From the NCBI GenBank assembly GCA_030267565.1, contig BRXU01000003.1, forward strand, positions 8,295,001 to 8,359,000: DNA of 64,000 nucleotides. Reading direction: 5' to 3'. This document shows, one piece after another, positions 47,198-58,584 of the stretch (position 1 is the first letter of the stretch; each line of letters begins with the position of its first letter). Below the pieces are notes generated by a model. The model was not told where the DNA came from and did not search any database. It worked only from the letters and a program-made list of their open reading frames with translations. The stretch comes from Pleodorina starrii. Taxonomy: Eukaryota; Chlorophyta; Chlorophyceae; Chlamydomonadales; Volvocaceae. Both the position numbers and the translations under genes were made by a program.

Positions 47198-47679
47198 CCA
47201 GCATTAGCACAGAGCAGCTCAGGTTGGAAGGCCGCTGCGGCAGGCTCCAGTTCCAACGAAATAAATCTATTATCAATAGCAGTACCGCTGAAACCCGGAG
47301 ACTCGTCCGTTTATCACAGCCTCCCATCTCCCAGAGTCACAAAAATTCGAAAGTCCCACCACTGCGCCCTCGACTCGTCAACCACCTTTATTCCCTTCCC
47401 TTCACCCTTCTTCGCTGCGGTATCTTTTCAGTATTATTCCACCTGTTACCATGAGCCCGCTTCACACGCTCTTCATATCACAAAGGACTCCTCAATGACA
47501 CCACCCGTCTTGGCACCCAACCCCCGCTGGACCCTCCTCCGTCCTCACTGTAGACCACGAGCCGCCTTCCCGTCTCAATACCGCGCAATTCCCAGCTTGT
47601 CATCGCAGTGCCCTCTTCACGCCCAAACATCAGAGGCCCCTGGCCGTCTGTTGGGTGGTGGCGGGTGATGGTTGATTGA
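47198..47679. other. 3' flank of the leftward Ala/Gly-rich gene
   Basis: No gene is supported. The stretch presumably holds the 3' untranslated region of the gene ending at 47680. A minus-strand TGTAA lies just beyond it at 47079-47083, inside the repeat element. Confidence 0.3.
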
Positions 47680-49644
47680 TCAGTTGGCACGGCGGCCCAG
47701 CAACGCTCCCGCGGCGCCCATCAGATCCGCGGCGCCGTACAACAGCGATGCCTTGCCGAGGGGTTGGCCCGAGCCTCCCACCGCGCCCACCTTATCCAGA
47801 TCCTTGTTGACGTTGGGGTTCTGCGGCGGAGAGGCGGGTGCACCGGTGCAGGCGACCAGGCACGGGTTGTCGTCGTCGGCGGCGGCGGGGGTTTACAAGG
47901 CAGCAGCGGCGCAGAAACGTGGCAGGAGCATGGCGCCGAACACCGTCGTGTGGCTTTCAGCGGCGACGCTTGCGGCTGAGCCAGCGCCGGTAGATCAGCG
48001 CCACCAGCGCAATCGAGCGACGGGTGCTGGACAGTGGACAGCCCCCGGGCGGGGTCCGCTGCAACACGCTCAACTTGCCCCCGACCAACTGACCCACCGC
48101 AGCCCAACGTCCCCACCCCCACAACCAGATTCGATCGAACCCCCAGCGCTGACCTTGATGCTGATGGGGTTTGAGATGGAGATGGGATTGGAGCTGATAA
48201 CGTTGACGCCGCCAGAGCCCACCACAGTGGGGGTCGGAGCCACCACCGGAGCCACCGCCACGGGGGTCACGACGGCGACCGGCACCGCAGCGGCGGCCGC
48301 AGCCGCAGCCTGGGCGGCCGACAGCGCAGCCACGGGGGTGTAGGTCGATGGCTGGGCCACCAGGACCCCGCCGGCTCCGGTGGCGGCGGGGAGGACGACG
48401 CCCGCGCCGGCGCCCGCGGTGCCGAAGCCTGTGGGAATGGCGCCCGCGCCGGCGCCCGCGCCTGCGCCGGCGCCCGCGGTGCCGAAGCCTGTGGGGATGA
48501 CGCCCGCGCCGGCGCCCGCGCCGGCGCCGGCGCCCGCGCCCGCGCCGGCGCCCGCGGTGCCGAAGCCTGTGGGGATGGCGCCCGCGCCGGCGCCCGCGGT
48601 GCCGAAGGCAGCGCCCGTCTGTGCCAGGAGGGGGATGCGATTCGTCCCCGGGTTCGGGTTCGGGGCATGCGGGGCACATGCTGCGGGTCAGGCCCGCCTG
48701 TTGGGGTTTTGGGGGGTTACCATGTGCTGCGAACAGCTCGCCACGCCGTGGTTTCGGGAGGTGTGCAGGTGGGACGTGCGGCATGGTCTTGGGCACAGGG
48801 CAGTACCTAGGCCGATGGGCAGCGGCAGATGCCTATGCACCCTGGGAAGGGAGGATCGGGCAGGGGTGGCTTGGGGCCGCAGAGGTGGGGCGGGCATGGG
48901 TAAGGCGCCCCCTGGCGCCCAGCGCCGCCATGTGCTGCAGGAGAGGTACCTGGCAAGCTGCTCCCACCCCACCGCCGCCTGCGTTCCACCGCTGCGGCTT
49001 CATGTTTCATCCTCAGCCCACATGTTTGTTCCTCAGCCCAGGGAGCCAAGGCGCTGGCGCAGGCTACGTAGCGCTGGGGGCTAAGTGCAGGCCTGATCGG
49101 TCAGCCCTAGCTGCCGGTGGTCGCTGAGGAGGAGTCTGGGGCTCTGGGCTGATCGTCGGGAGTGCGCCTGGGGGGCCGATGAGGTCACTTACGGCGGCGG
49201 CAAACGGCACGTGGTCAGCGACCGGGATCTGGACTGCGGGGGTGGGGACGGCGACGGAGGTGAACCTGCTCGGGAGCAACAACACGGGGGACCAGGGCGG
49301 GGGGGACCGGCACGCGGCGTGAGTCGTCAGCACATAGCTACGATTCGTGCAAAAGCACGGGCTCTGGAGGGCTGGGTCCGATCATTGGGGTGGTCGGACT
49401 CTGCTGCATACATGCAGGCGCCCAGTGCGCGCGGGCTGGCCGGAGCGACTCACGATTTCAGCTGCCGCGCAGCGCCAACAGTAGGCGCCAGCCAGAAGCC
49501 GCTGATCGCCGCGAAGGCGACAATCACCAGCAGCAAGAACCGTACAGGAGAGATGGCGCGAGCAGCCGCCTGGGGTACTGCTGCTGCGGCCGGACCGCCG
49601 CGAGCCTGAGCCGCAGAGCGCGTGATGGACTTGAACAGCGCCAT
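47680..49644 (-). CDS. Ala/Gly-rich protein with N-terminal signal anchor, 4 exons
   Basis: Function not recognised. Exons by upper boundary-lower boundary are 49644-49454, 49265-49193, 48618-48154 and 47820-47680. Phases close to 870 nt (289 aa). Donors are GTGAGT, GTAAGT and GTCAGC. The product starts MALFKSITRSAAQ and has a hydrophobic segment at about 38-60 (FLLLVIVAFAAISGFWLA), so it is probably secreted or membrane-anchored. Exon 3 encodes three IPTGFGTAGAGAGAG-type repeats and then an Ala/Val-rich stretch ending in VNVISSNPISISNPISIK. The last exon reads NPNVNKDLDK and ends LLGRRAN. The C-terminal motif (VNV..NPI.IS, then NVNKD) recurs in the divergent neighbour at 50415-52121. An ATG at 49722 would add 26 residues. 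The start and the middle exon are the least certain parts. Confidence 0.65.
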
Positions 49645-50414
49645 TCGAATGTCGCAACGCTTGCTTATGACAGATAGATTACTACAGATGCTACCCTTTC
49701 CAGTAGATGATAAACTTATCAAAACTTATCGGAATTTTTCCCTGCGACGGGCGCTTAGCACTTACTTATTCTGTGATAGTGGGTGCTTTGATGCTTGTTG
49801 ATATTGATACCGGACCAACGGACTTTATAAGCCTTCTGCGCAAGGATTCCTGCGAAAGCTATCATATTTGCAAAATCAATCTCGCGCACAAATGATGGAT
49901 GGGTTCGGAGTCTGAGCCCGCGGTGCGGGTCGAGTCCGACAGGCGAGCCGTCGCGAGCGACGGGCAATGAGCGCCGCGCCGCTGGACAGGCAGTCCTCAG
50001 CGGCCCAAGCTCTCCGAGCGCAGCTGTACGAGGGCGCGAATCAACTGATCAGCCAGCTGCAGTGATGGCGAGCAAGATGCTACATATCCCGACGCGCGAT
50101 TCCTGAATCCGTTTCCGCGCACTCAAAACCCAGGCCACCAGTCTCAATCGCCCGCAGCCAGCTGAAGGGAGGTCCACAAAAGTAGATAGACAAAAAAATA
50201 GGTTTCTCAGATGCCGCTGCTTGAGGGTCCTTCGCTTCCGGCCAATTGGCTAGCTCCGACACACCCAGCGTTCTAGCTCGTCAGCTGAAGCATCCTTCGG
50301 ACGCCCCCTCCGGCAGCCTGTACCGAGACATCGCCGGCCCCGCCCGCAAATCCACCCCTCCACGTCGCATCAAAATCCGCAGAGTCGCAAACGGAGCTGG
50401 CCGCACCGCTGCTG
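49645..50414. other. Intergenic region between two divergent paralogues
   Basis: This stretch should hold two promoters in opposite directions. It includes an AT-richer patch (about 49680-49900) and a small perfect hairpin, ccgtcg-cgag-cgacgg (about 49949-49964). No RNA gene is recognisable. The true 5' end of the rightward gene may lie inside it. Confidence 0.3.
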
Positions 50415-52121
50415 TTGCTGCGGCTGCGGAAAGCCTCGCCGGCCACGCCGGCGGCATGTGTCTGCCCAGAAGGAAACCCTGACGGCGGCGACGACGACCA
50501 CAGCAAAATGCCGCCGGCGGCGCGACAGCCCGCGGCGTGGCGCCGAGACCCGCCGGACCCCGCCGCTGGGGGGCCGCCAAAGGCTGCGTGCTGCCACCTC
50601 CTCCCCGCAGGTGACCGCGCCGCAAAGTCGCTGCCTCGACATGTGCTGCTGCCGCTGCTGCTCCTCGCGGCGGCGGCGCTCCCCTTGCCTGCTGCCGCTG
50701 CTGCGACGGCAGCGACGGCGTCAGCAACTACGGCGCAGATGACAGCTGGTAGATGGCAACCAAATCGCGCGGTAAGGCCCCTGCCTCCACAGACGCAGCT
50801 GCCAGGTCAGCGGCGCGCCCTGCGGAGCGCCGCCGCCGCCGCCGCCGCTACCGCTGGGACCTCCGGCATCGCCGCGCTTACACCGCCGCCGCCACCACCG
50901 TTCGCTGCGCTCTTCATCGCCAATATTGGTCGTGAAGGTAGCGGCAGCAGCAGCGCGATCGGCGATCGCAGCGGAGACGGCGACGCCAGCATCGTATCAG
51001 CAAACGAACCGGCGGCTGTCTACGCGGCCGCCGTCGTCCTGGGCCGCCTGATTGGCGGATGGCTAGCCGCCGCTCGAAGCTTGACCCCCGCTGCAGTTAC
51101 AGCTCTGTCCCCACTCAGCTCCGCCGCTGCCGCCACCGCTGGCTCATACGGATCCGCCGGGCGCGGTGCAGCTGGCGGCGGCGCGGTCGGGGCTACGTAT
51201 GCCCCTGTAGGGGCCCCCGGTGGCGCCGACGGAGCGGCTGGGGCGGCTGCAACCCCTGCGGCTGTCCGTTCTCCGCAGCGGCAGAGCCCGGCCGTGCCAC
51301 CACAGCTGCCGGTGCAGTCGCCGCCACAGCTGCCACAGGCGGTGCCACAGCAGCAGCAGCAGCAGCAGGCGGTGACGCAGCAACAGCTGATCGATCCGCA
51401 ATTGACAGCGCTACAGCAGCAGTGGGCGCTGCAGCAACAACAGCAGCAGCAATATCAGTACCAGCAGCAGCATTATCACCACCAGCAGCAGCAGCAAGCC
51501 CAAGGGGGCGCCTGGCAGCAGCCCGGACCGCAAGCCGCGACCCCCAGCGGCAGTGCAGCGGCAGCGCTAAGCCAGCCGGCGCCGGCCGCAGCGGCGCAGC
51601 TCACATCAGCGACCCCGCAGGCGGCGAGGATGCAGCAGAGCGTCGCCATGCTGCCGCTAGGGCCCGCGCTGACGGCGTCGCCGGCAACCTTGGCCGCGAC
51701 GCCGCTGCAGGTCCCAACGGCTGTGCAGGTACCGGCGTCAGCGACGGCAGAAGGCTCCGCAGCCTCCTCCGGTGGGTACTTCTTCCTGGATGCGGCCGGC
51801 AGCAGCGCCGGCGCCGGCGGCGCCGCCAGTTTGGGCGCGTTGGCGCCAGTCGTACAGTATTTGCCGCAAGGTGTCGTACCCGGCGTGCAGCAGTACGCCG
51901 TACTGCCCTCCACCAATCCGGCGATGGGTGTGCCGAACATCTACATCTCCACGAGTACGCCGGTGAATGTGGTGAATCCGATTGACGTGTCCAATGGCGG
52001 CGACCATGTTGACAAAGGCCCAGGGCACCGGAGCTTGGGCGCCGAGACGGATGTGCTGGCCTTGGCGGCCCTTATGAAGCGGCCTCGTGTGGTAGTTGTG
52101 CCGGTTCTCATAGGAAGGTGA
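50415..52121 (+). CDS. Ala/Gln-rich signal-anchored protein, paralogue of the divergent neighbour
   Basis: Function not recognised. The 568-codon frame is open throughout and very rich in Ala, Pro and Gln. A hydrophobic segment VLLPLLLLAAAALPLPAAAA lies at about 77-96, as expected for a signal peptide or anchor if the start is further downstream than 50415. CAG-rich DNA around 51345-51500 encodes Gln tracts interspersed with Tyr and His. The C-terminal part reads GVPNIYISTSTPVNVVNPID and then VSNGGDHVDKGPG. That matches the VNV..NPI.IS and (N/H)V(N/D)K pattern at the end of the leftward gene at 47680. The ATG is uncertain (ATG codons at residues 1 and 32) and a short intron cannot be excluded. 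The frame is seen, paralogy is inferred from the shared tail, and the role is unknown. Confidence 0.5.
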   Translation: MLRLRKASPATPAACVCPEGNPDGGDDDHSKMPPAARQPAAWRRDPPDPAAGGPPKAACCHLLPAGDRAAKSLPRHVLLPLLLLAAAALPLPAAAAATAATASATTAQMTAGRWQPNRAVRPLPPQTQLPGQRRALRSAAAAAAATAGTSGIAALTPPPPPPFAALFIANIGREGSGSSSAIGDRSGDGDASIVSANEPAAVYAAAVVLGRLIGGWLAAARSLTPAAVTALSPLSSAAAATAGSYGSAGRGAAGGGAVGATYAPVGAPGGADGAAGAAATPAAVRSPQRQSPAVPPQLPVQSPPQLPQAVPQQQQQQQAVTQQQLIDPQLTALQQQWALQQQQQQQYQYQQQHYHHQQQQQAQGGAWQQPGPQAATPSGSAAAALSQPAPAAAAQLTSATPQAARMQQSVAMLPLGPALTASPATLAATPLQVPTAVQVPASATAEGSAASSGGYFFLDAAGSSAGAGGAASLGALAPVVQYLPQGVVPGVQQYAVLPSTNPAMGVPNIYISTSTPVNVVNPIDVSNGGDHVDKGPGHRSLGAETDVLALAALMKRPRVVVVPVLIGR

Positions 52122-52741
52122 TTGCTGGCGGGATAAGGTGGGTGAGTGTCTGGGCGATACATTGGTGGTGCGATTATCGACGGCGATTTCCAACGACGTG
52201 CGGCGAGAGACGGACGCAACTTTCTGGATGCACGTGAACACGTTCAACCTTGTGACGTGACTTGATGGAGTACGCGAAGCGCGGCGATGCTGCGCTTGCA
52301 TCACGGTGTGGCGGGTTCGGCGGGTTTCGCCGGACCAACCGTCAATCGTACGGCTGACCGTCGGGTGTCGAACGTCAGAAACGCTCTATTGATTAACTAC
52401 ACAACTTTGACTTTTTTGTTAAGTTTTACAGGATTATAATTTTGCCGAAACATATTTTGTCGTCGAGTCACCGCTAACGCTGAGCAGTGAGCACACCCTT
52501 TAACCGAGGGTCTGTTCAGCAGCATGTAGCAAAGCAACTGCCCTCAACATAAACACTATTTGTCCACAAAAATTACACATTACCTGAAGCTGCTGTGACA
52601 TAGCAGTTGCGCAAGCCCGAGTTGGCCCCGGTAGCTGAAAGCCCTGGTAGCGCAAACAGGCAGCCCGCCCTGGCTCTTGCAGCGATAATCATCACAGAAC
52701 CCACTTCCTAATTACTCTCTCGTTCTCCATCGGCGCGCGAG
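52122..52741. other. Intergenic region
   Basis: The first part should be the 3' untranslated region of the preceding gene. An AT-rich stretch (about 52380-52560, tttgacttttttgttaag) stands out against the GC-rich surroundings. The promoter of the acetylesterase gene should lie in the last few hundred bases. No gene is seen. Confidence 0.3.
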
Positions 52742-55408
52742 ATGGGAGCCAGACAATCAACTTACCTCGCCGATGTCGATGCGCACGAGCCCCAGCCCCA
52801 GCACCACCAGCCCGAGCCCGCGCAAGGCAGTTCAGCGGCACCGACTGCCACAGCCGCAGCGGGCTCGGCAGGATCCGCCGGCTACGGGGGGGCGCACCGG
52901 CCGCCGCCCCTCAACCTCTCCGCTCCCCCTGCTCCCACGCCGGCGCGCCGGCGTCCCCCCATCTGCAGCGGTCTTGACACCGTTGACCTTGCCTCCACGC
53001 ACCCGCACTCCCCGATTCCCTCCCCCGCCGCCAGCGGGCTGGTAGATGTGTGGATCATCGCGGGGCAGTCCAACGCAGTAGGTGGGTGGGTGGGCGGTAG
53101 TGCTGCTGCCGCCGATAGGGTCGCTGGTGTCGCTGGGGGGAGCAACGGGTGATGGGACCGAGAACCGACGTGCAGGAGGGCCCTCGGGCTTCGGGTGCTC
53201 TTTTAGGAGTCGATCGCCGCATGAGCGCATCGGCGGGTGTTGTCGGTTGTATGTGTGGCATGCATGCACATGTGTGCTCATCGCGTGTGTGTGTGAATGG
53301 CATGCATGCAGGTGACAACTCGGAAGACGGCACGCCCATCCCCGCCGCCTCCCAGCCGCTGCCGGGCCTGGTGCTATCGTACGACAGTACGGGCAGGTGG
53401 CGGGACGCGGTGCCCAACATCCACGCGGGGGTACACGGTTACGACCGGGAGGTGCGACCCCGGAGGGGGGCTGGGCGGGGGGGGGGGGGGATAGGCGGGG
53501 GTGGGGTGTAATACAGACGAGATCGCAGCGGGAGGAACGTAGACGGCCGAGAACCCAGCTGGGCGGACGGCGGAGGCGTGATGTGGGTTTTGGGGTAATG
53601 TAGGATACAGGTTGCGAGCTTGGGAAGCCGCGAAGTCACCACTCGCGAAAGAAGGTTGGGAGTAATAACGAAGGTAGGACGTAGGCGACTCAGTTTGGGG
53701 GAGTTTGGGTGTGTAGGGCTCCCTACCCGCCACACGCCACGTCACCCGTCCCACCGCTCTGCAGTTTACCGGTTCCGTCCCTCCCCTTGCCCCTCCCCTG
53801 CCCCTCGGCCCTCCCTTGCCCCTTGGCCCTCCCTTGCCCCTTGCCTCTCCGGCCCTTGCCCCCTCCCTCGCAACAGCCCAGCTGCGGCCCCGCCATCGCC
53901 TTCGGCCGCACCTTGGTTGGGCTGGGTCTCAGCGGCCGCGTGGGACTGGTGCCATGCGCCAAGGGAGCAACCAACCTCTTCCACGACTGGCGGCCCGCCG
54001 GCGGAGGCGACCTGTACGGCACCATGATTGCGCGCACGAAGGCGGCGCTGGCGGCGCCGCTGCCCGGCGGGGGCAACGCCCGACTGCGCGGAATGATCTG
54101 GGTGCAGGTAGGCCCTGGGAGGGGGGGGGGGGCGTTGTGGGGGCAGGGCACGGTATTACAGTCGGAGGCGGCGGGCCTGGGCTGACGAAGACCTGAAACC
54201 TCAGCCCAACCCACCGCGCAGGGTGAGGCCGATGCGGAGGAGAAGGTGGGCCCCGCGCCGTCAGAAGCGTACGGCGCGAACCTCACGGCGTTCGTACAGG
54301 CCGTACGGCGGGACCTCGCCAGCTACCACGCGCAGGTGGGGCCTGAGTTGGGGCGTTGGGGGGATGGGCCTTATGGGCTTAATGGGCTTGCGGGGGCCAA
54401 GATGGGGGCCGCGGGCTCGCCGGGGGCTAGGTGGGTTAAGGTGGATTAGACGGGGGCTAGGTGCACCCCTGCTTTGTACTGGCGTGCCTCACCATTTCCC
54501 TTCGCCGGGGTCGCCTCCTCGGATACTTGTTCCTTTCTCCTTGCCCAAAAGCCAAGTAGCCGTCCCTCGTTCAGGCACACCACAGCAACGCCTCTCTCGC
54601 CCCTGCGTCCTCTCCCCCGCAGCTGCCCATCCTGCTCGGCGTCATGTCGCTCCGAAAGCGCGACTGTTTTCCGTATCTGGCTGCCGTACGCCGGGCCCAG
54701 CTGGGCACTCCAGTACCGGGCCTGCTGCGCGTGGATCTGTCGGGCTACGAGTTCTTCGAACAGTACGGCGGGTTTCACGTACACCTCACGAAGGACGGCG
54801 CGACGGCGCTGGGGACGACCATGGCGCACATCTACTACTCAACCGTGGTTCGGGCGGGACTGCCGTGGAGGCCGGCGAACGCGGCGGCGGCGGCGGTGAC
54901 AGCGTTCGCGCTCAGCGGCGGCGGTGCGGCGACGCCTCCGGCGCCGCCGGCCGTCTCCGACGGCGGCAGCGGCGGCTCCGCCGCCGCCGCCGCCGCTGTC
55001 GCGCCGGCAGCGGCAGCGGCAGACACCGCTGCTGTGCAGTCAGCGGAGGCGGCGACGCTCGCCGGCGAGGGGGCAACGGGGGCTGAGGTAGCGGGGCGGA
55101 GTGGAGAGGGAGAGGGAGCGGGAGAGGGGGAGGGAGAGGGAGGGAGACGGGGGCAGTTGGCTTCCCCGAGCGCGGATGCGGATGCGGATGCGGATGCGGA
55201 TGCGGGGTTGGAGGCGGTGAGTGGGGAGGCGGCGGCGAGCGCAGCGGGGGCGGCAGAGGGTGCGGTGGGGGACGTGGCGGCGGTGTCGAGGGGGTCTCAG
55301 GGTGATTGGGAGGGAGTGAGAGCGGCGGGGGCTGGTGGGGAGGGGGCGGGGGAGGGAGGGATCGGCACCGCCCCAGATCCACAGGTTGGCGGTTCGGGCG
55401 TGCAGTGA
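52742..55408 (+). CDS. SASA/SGNH-type carbohydrate acetylesterase, 5 exons
   Basis: Members of this family (sialate O-acetylesterase-like, including plant carbohydrate esterases) remove acetyl groups from sugars. Exons are 52742-53081, 53312-53451, 53877-54107, 54222-54335 and 54623-55408. Junctions are GT-AG and phases close to 1,611 nt (536 aa). VDVWIIAGQSNAVG carries the nucleophile Ser110 in GQSN. Block GLVPCAKGATNLFHDW follows, then MIWVQGEAD (238-241), then GFHVHLTKDG with the probable catalytic His329. The N-terminal ~100 residues are Pro/Ala-rich. The tail after about residue 360 is Ala/Gly/Glu/Asp-rich low complexity and outside the domain. An N-terminal MGARQST could be a myristoylation-like start, but this is weak. 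The acceptor of exon 3 was chosen for frame and family fit and is the least certain boundary. Confidence 0.85.
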
Positions 55409-55990
55409 CAGGGGCGAGCAGCGACCGAGGGGCGGGCGGGACGCTCGACGGGGCGCATCGTAGGCGTGGCAGCGAGCAGCAGCGGCCGCCAGCCAGCTCA
55501 GGGCGGTGGAGTCGGTCGGTCGTTTCGGGCGGCCGTCTCAGACAGCATGTCGGTCAGCCTGCCATGTGTGTGTATGGGATCCGGGCGCGACCCCTGAGGG
55601 CGGAGGCCCCCGCTGCCGCGAAGGCCTCATTGGACCGAGGATCGCGCGACTCTAGGGCTTTACCACGTAGGGATTGGTTGCTGGCAGTGTCTCAGTACTC
55701 CAATTCTGGAGCCATTTGTGCGTAGAGGGCGCCTTGAAGGGTGTCATGTACGGTGTTGTACGGAGGCAAACTGCCGTAGGGGAGCGTGCTCAGCCCTCAA
55801 CCTGGCCTCATGTATACGATATTGTGAGGGCGTGCAAATCAAGAGCCCAACCATTTGTCACAACCCTTTTCGTAAGAGATTTGATCTCGCATTCACATTT
55901 AATACTGCACGGACAGAGGCTGACACGCATTATATTTGTTTAACTTGAAGGGTTTCGGAATCGGCACATTGAGATGATATAAGGTTACAA
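55409..55990. other. Intergenic region
   Basis: It lies between two rightward genes. It should contain the 3' untranslated region of the acetylesterase gene and the promoter of the next. No plus-strand TGTAA signal was found in it. No gene is seen. Confidence 0.3.
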
Positions 55991-58584
55991 ATGCTGGTAG
56001 CTTTCTCCAGTCTCTTGCGGCGGTGTAGGCATGGTAGCGTGCGCCACCAGTTTAATGGAGCGGCATGGCAATCAGCTAATGATGGCGTTTCGGTCGATCT
56101 GTTGAATGGCGATATCCACGATGGGCGGTGTTCGTCAATACGGGCTTTGGATGGCGCAGTGGCATCAACCTCTTCCTCCCCTGTTCCGTTCAGTAAAGGC
56201 TTTACCTCATCATGCCTATCAGCAGCGGTTTTTAGATGCTTTGGGATAACGGCTCGGCACGCAAGCTCTGCGACCGAAAGCCACACGGCTCGCCGGCGGG
56301 AGATATTGCGCGATGCGGCCCAGAAGGTCTCGCCGGACAGCACCTGGCTGCTTGCATACAGCAACAACATCGATCCGCGTCAGCTGACATACCGGTTGGG
56401 AAAGCGGTCCACGCTGCACGCGCTGGAGGAGGGCTGGGCGCTGTACCAGCACAAGTTCGACACCGTCGCCATGGCCGCCCTGCTGCGCCGGGTCCGGGTG
56501 GCGCAGCTCTTTGACCCCGACTTTGACCCCGCTGCGGCGCAGCGGCTGCTGAACGCGCTGGAGCCGCGCCTGCGGACCATCACGATCCGGTTCGGCAAGC
56601 TGCGGGACACGATCGCCTACCTGCACGCCCTGGCCAAGCTGCGCTCCCCGCCCCCCAAAGCTCCCGCCGGCGTGGCCGGGCTGCCGGAGACTGCTGCCAC
56701 CGATGACGGCGTAGGCACCACTGCTGCCAGCAGCGCTGCCTCTCAGTCGGGAGAGCAGCTGCTGGGCCAGCCGGTGGAGCTGGTGTTGGATCTGGCGGCG
56801 TGGGCCACTCGCGACCGGACGCAGGTGCTGCACGCCAGTCCGCGCCGCCTCGCAACACTGCTGTGGGCGCTGCTGCGGACGCTGCCGCCGGAGCAGTACG
56901 GAAGCGAGAAGCTGCAGGTGCGCGGCGGGGGATGCCCTGGTCAGTGACAGGTTTCGAACTCTCTGACAGAGTTGACGGCGAGCTGCTGGCGCGGCTGGCA
57001 GGGACGTGCGCGGCGGCGCGACTTGGGACTTAATTGCGTCGAAGCGTGGCTCGAGCTCAGTGGAACGGCGCGGCTGCTGCTGCCGCCGCTCGCAGTGCGA
57101 TTGTTCCCACTAGTCCCGTACCGTGGCCCTGGCTCACCCACTACGTCGTTCAAACCGGAGGGAGGCTGCGCACGTGGCTCGGGCGATGGGGCGATGCTTC
57201 TAGGGGCATGGGCCTGCGCGTGGGGCTGGGCATGGGGACAGGCCACTTACTGGACAGCTTCTTGGCCGCTCTCAACTCATGAAGGGGTGGAGTCGGAGTC
57301 CTCTCCACCGCAGCCGCGCCTAGAGCACAACGCGGTGTGCCCTCCACACCCCCCAACCGCAACCGCAATCGCGACGTTCCCGCTGCAGATGGTTCTGGAC
57401 CGCATAGCCGTGTGCTCCATTCGGCAGTGCCGCAACTTCGCGCCGGAGGACATGCGCGTCTACGCCGTGGCCTACGCGACGTTCGGGCCGCGCGGCGTGC
57501 CGGCCGACGTCAGCGCCGCGGCGGCTGGGCCCGACGGCAGCTGGAGCCGCAGCGGCCGCAGCTGGCTGGACAGCATGTCGTACTGGCCGCAGCCGGAGGG
57601 CAAGCGGACCGCCGCGGGTGCGGGCGCCGTGGGCGGTGCTGCGGCCGACGCGAGCGCCGCGGGCGGGGCGGACGCGAAGGCGGAGCAGCGCCGCAAGCGC
57701 AACGCCCTTGTGTTGCAGGTGCGCACCGCAGCAGCGGCGTCATCAGCTTACGTGTCGCGTGCTGGGCGTGGTCGTGCGGTGTACATTGGCGGTTGGTGAC
57801 CTTTGGGTTGCAGGGTGTGGCAGCGGTACCTTGCTACGGCCCGTTCGGGGGCGGCAGCGAGCGCCTGGCCGGGATTTGCCCACCCTGATTCGGCGCGCGT
57901 GTGCCGTTGCTGGCTGCCGTTGAGCACCACCTCCGCGGAATTTGCTGTTGCTGTCCGCCTCCAAGCCCGCAGACGTTTTGTCCAGTCCTCAGTGCTGGTT
58001 GTACCTTTCCTTGCCTGGCGTGTCACCCCTTGCCTGGCTGGCCCAATACGCCTTTTGCACACCTCCCTCCCTTCCTCCCTCGCGTCGCATCGCATAGCGT
58101 CGCCGCACGTGTATCGGTGTGTGTGGCCGTTTTGCCCCCGCTCCTGAGCCTCCCCCTCGCGGCTTGTCCCCCTCTGGAGCAGGTGGTTGCGGATCAGCTG
58201 GCAGCCCGCGTTGGCAACCTGACGGTGGCGCAGCCCGAGCCCCGGGACATGGCGCTGACGGCCCACGCGATGGCGCTGCAGGGCGCCCCCACCCCACACT
58301 GGCCGCTGCTGTTGAAGGCGGCGGACGCGGTGGTGGCGGCGCCGCCGCACCAGGCGCTGCAGCCCCTGGAGCTGGTGCTGTTGGTGGAGGCGCTGGAAAA
58401 GTACGGCATACGGCAGCCCGTGTTGCTGGAGGCGGTACGGCGGCGCGCGTCGAAGTGGGTCGGATCGGGATCGGCGGCGGGGGCGTCGGCGGCTTCGTCG
58501 ACATCGGCGGGCGAGCAGCAGCAGCAGCAGGATCTGTACGGGCGGTTGGCGAAGGCGTTTGAGCGGCTGGGTGTGACGTTGTAG
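55991..58584 (+). CDS. Organelle-targeted helical-repeat protein (OPR/HPR/FASTK-like), 3 exons
   Basis: Exons are 55991-56917, 57389-57718 and 58183-58584. Phases close to 1,659 nt (552 aa). The N-terminus (MLVAFSSLLRRCRHGSVRHQ) is Arg-rich with few acidic residues, as for mitochondrial or chloroplast import. A second basic patch, RHASSATESHTARRREI, could be the mature start. The body is built of amphipathic helix pairs, for example the region around LGKRSTLHALEEGWALYQHK, FDTVAMAALLRRV, LRDTIAYLHALAKL and RRLATLLWALLRTL. These resemble OPR, heptatricopeptide or FASTK-like repeats that bind organellar RNA. No RAP or other nuclease domain is seen. Exon 2 carries an Ala/Gly-rich insertion. A plus-strand TGTAA lies 438 bases past the stop (59022-59026). 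The gene structure is well supported; the family is a pattern-level guess. Confidence 0.7.
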
